In this document: piece after piece, positions 34,112 to 35,108 of the stretch
Layout: each line of letters opens with the position of its first letter
Position numbering within the stretch: the stretch's first letter is position 1
From: Gaiellasilicea sp963829845
GTDB lineage: Bacteria > Actinomycetota > Thermoleophilia > Gaiellales > Gaiellaceae
Assembly: GCA_963829845.1 (NCBI GenBank)
Contig: CAWHKD010000016.1
Location: forward strand, 1-35,108
Length of the DNA: 35,108 nucleotides
Reading direction: 5' to 3'
Notes under the pieces: model-generated
What the model was told of the DNA's origin: nothing
The model's input: the letters and a program-made list of their open reading frames with translations, nothing else
The model's database searches: none
Program-made: the position numbers and the translations under genes

Positions 34112-35108
34112 GCAGAGCCGATCTTCATCACATGCGCGCCGCCGGGGGCGAGACCGACGTAGTTGCGCCCGACCCGCCAGCGGTAGCGCTCGCCGGTGAG
34201 CAGGTCGCGAACCGGGAACTCCTCCGGGAGCCCGAGGTGCGGCGGGACGACGACGACGTCCTCGCGGGGGCTCGTCGGATCGAGGTTGGCGGCGACGGCG
34301 ATGTCGGGCGCCTTGTAGTAGGCGAAGACGTGCTCGCCGTGCGTGTCGAGCAGGCGGAGGTTGTCGAAGCGCTGCAGCGCCGGCTCGGCGCGGCGGAGCT
34401 CGTTCAGCCGCCGCACGAGCGGGAGCAGCGGCCCGTCGAGCGCCCGCTGCTTCACCTCGTACTTCTCGGAGTCGAGGTACTCCTCGCTCCCGTGCGCGAC
34501 GGGCACGTTCTCGCAGTGCTCGTAGCCGGAGTAGATCCCGTACGAGGGCGAGAGCGTCGCCGCGAGCAGCAGCCTCAGCTCGAAGGCGGGACGGCCGCCG
34601 TGCTGCAGGTACTCGTGGAGGATGTCGGGCGTGTTCGCGAAGAAGTTCGGCCGGTAGTAGGGCGACCACTCGAGCAGTTGGTGGAGGAACTCGGCCAGCT
34701 CGAACTTCGTGTTCTTCCAGGTGAAGTACGTGTACGACTGGCTGAAGCCGATCTTCGCGAGCGTCGTCATCATCGCCGGCCGCGTAAACGCCTCGGCGAA
34801 GAAGACCGTGTCCGGGAACTCGGCGCGCACCTCGGCGATCAGCCATTCCCAGAACGGCACCGACTTCGTGTGCGGGTTGTCGACTCGGAACGCGCGCACG
34901 CCGTGTCGGCACCAGTGCACGACGACGTCCTCGAGCGCCTCCCACAGACCCGGCCAGTCCTCGGAGTCGAAGTTGACGTTGTAGATGTCCTGATAGCGCT
35001 TGGGCGGGTTCTCGGCGTACTTGAGCGTGCCGTCGGGACGACGGTTGAACCACTCCGGGATGCTCCGTCAGCCAGGGATGATCGGGCGACGTCTGGATCG
35101 CGAAATCG
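34108..35108 (-). CDS. glgE: Alpha-1,4-glucan:maltose-1-phosphate maltosyltransferase GlgE, C-terminal half (partial at right edge, one frameshift)
   Basis: The gene enters from the right edge and ends at TGA 34108. Reading from the edge: DFAIQTSPDHPWLTEHP, then one base is extra near 35057, and the frame continues EWFNRRPDGTLKYAENPPKR. YQDIYNVNFDSEDWPGLW, HWCRHGVRAFRVDNPHTKSV with the nucleophile Asp, and FFAEAFTRPAMMTTLAKIGF with the acid/base Glu follow. The C-terminal beta domain ends VGLAPGGAHVMKIGSA. GlgE extends alpha-1,4-glucan by two glucose units using maltose-1-phosphate. About half of a usual 660-residue protein is visible. Its stop overlaps the treS start. Confidence 0.92.

Noticed and set aside
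34111..35053. N-terminal extension of TreS through the region upstream of 34111
   Set aside because: That part is the shadow of glgE, whose own frame carries the catalytic motifs; TreS starts naturally at MSDVERHEQ with a stop/start overlap.

Overview
The window is a high-GC chromosomal stretch that looks actinobacterial, most plausibly a Thermoleophilia/Solirubrobacterales-type organism. This is inferred from family content only: a GlgE-type alpha-glucan operon (glgE-treS-mak-glgB), an AfsR/SARP-like BTAD regulator, a DUF6636-type secreted protein, a triple-repeat cysteine protein and a GGDEF/HD-GYP fusion. No rRNA or other strong taxonomic marker is present.

Layout. 1-4.1 kb: the tail of a VanY-like peptidase, a frameshifted secreted protein, a frameshifted AfsR-like regulator divergent from a 97-aa protein, and a stub of an AAA-type regulator. 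4.18-8.74 kb: a tRNA-Arg(CCU) gene followed by a visibly less GC-biased cassette (VanS/VanR-like two-component pair, VanY-like D,D-carboxypeptidase, a broken DUF6519-like N-terminus, a TIR-domain protein). The cassette is bounded by a degenerate copy of the tRNA 3' half at 8.1 kb, with a second copy at 8.7 kb beyond a DUF6636 gene. This is the signature of tRNA-targeted integration, although no integrase is present. 8.8-11.1 kb: a lipoprotein, an MFS exporter and a coupled small secreted protein. 11.2-15.5 kb: a vanadium-haloperoxidase-like enzyme with one catalytic histidine replaced by alanine, then glpK and glpD. 15.6-17.1 kb: a YihY/BrkB membrane protein and the cysteine-repeat protein. 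17.2-20.5 kb: a four-gene polar amino-acid ABC importer. 20.6-23.3 kb: a GAF-GGDEF-GAF-GAF-HD-GYP c-di-GMP enzyme. 23.3-25.4 kb: glgX. 25.4-28.4 kb: a DrrAB-type ABC exporter under a MarR-like regulator. 28.4-29.2 kb: a badly broken beta-propeller gene and a G-run-rich non-coding stretch. 29.2-35.1 kb: the glgE-treS-mak-glgB operon on the minus strand, entering from the right edge.

How the genes work together. TreS, Mak, GlgE and GlgB are the four steps trehalose -> maltose -> maltose-1-phosphate -> linear alpha-glucan -> branched glucan, with overlapping start and stop codons through the first three genes. GlgX, 4-5 kb away, is the debranching counterpart. GlpD and GlpK form a glycerol catabolic pair. 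VanR/VanS/VanY form a cell-wall sensing and peptidase unit without VanHAX.

Sequence quality. Many genes at 0-4.1 kb, at 8.9 kb and from 28 kb to the end are split by single-base frame changes, almost all of the one-extra-base type, often at short G/C runs. Genes at 4.3-8.7 kb and 9.4-28.0 kb are intact. This pattern fits uncorrected assembly indels better than biological decay, so split genes are annotated as single loci. The G-run stretch at 29.06-29.17 kb may be an assembly join.

The best candidate for something new is the tRNA-anchored cassette, in particular the TIR protein with an unrecognised C-terminal domain.
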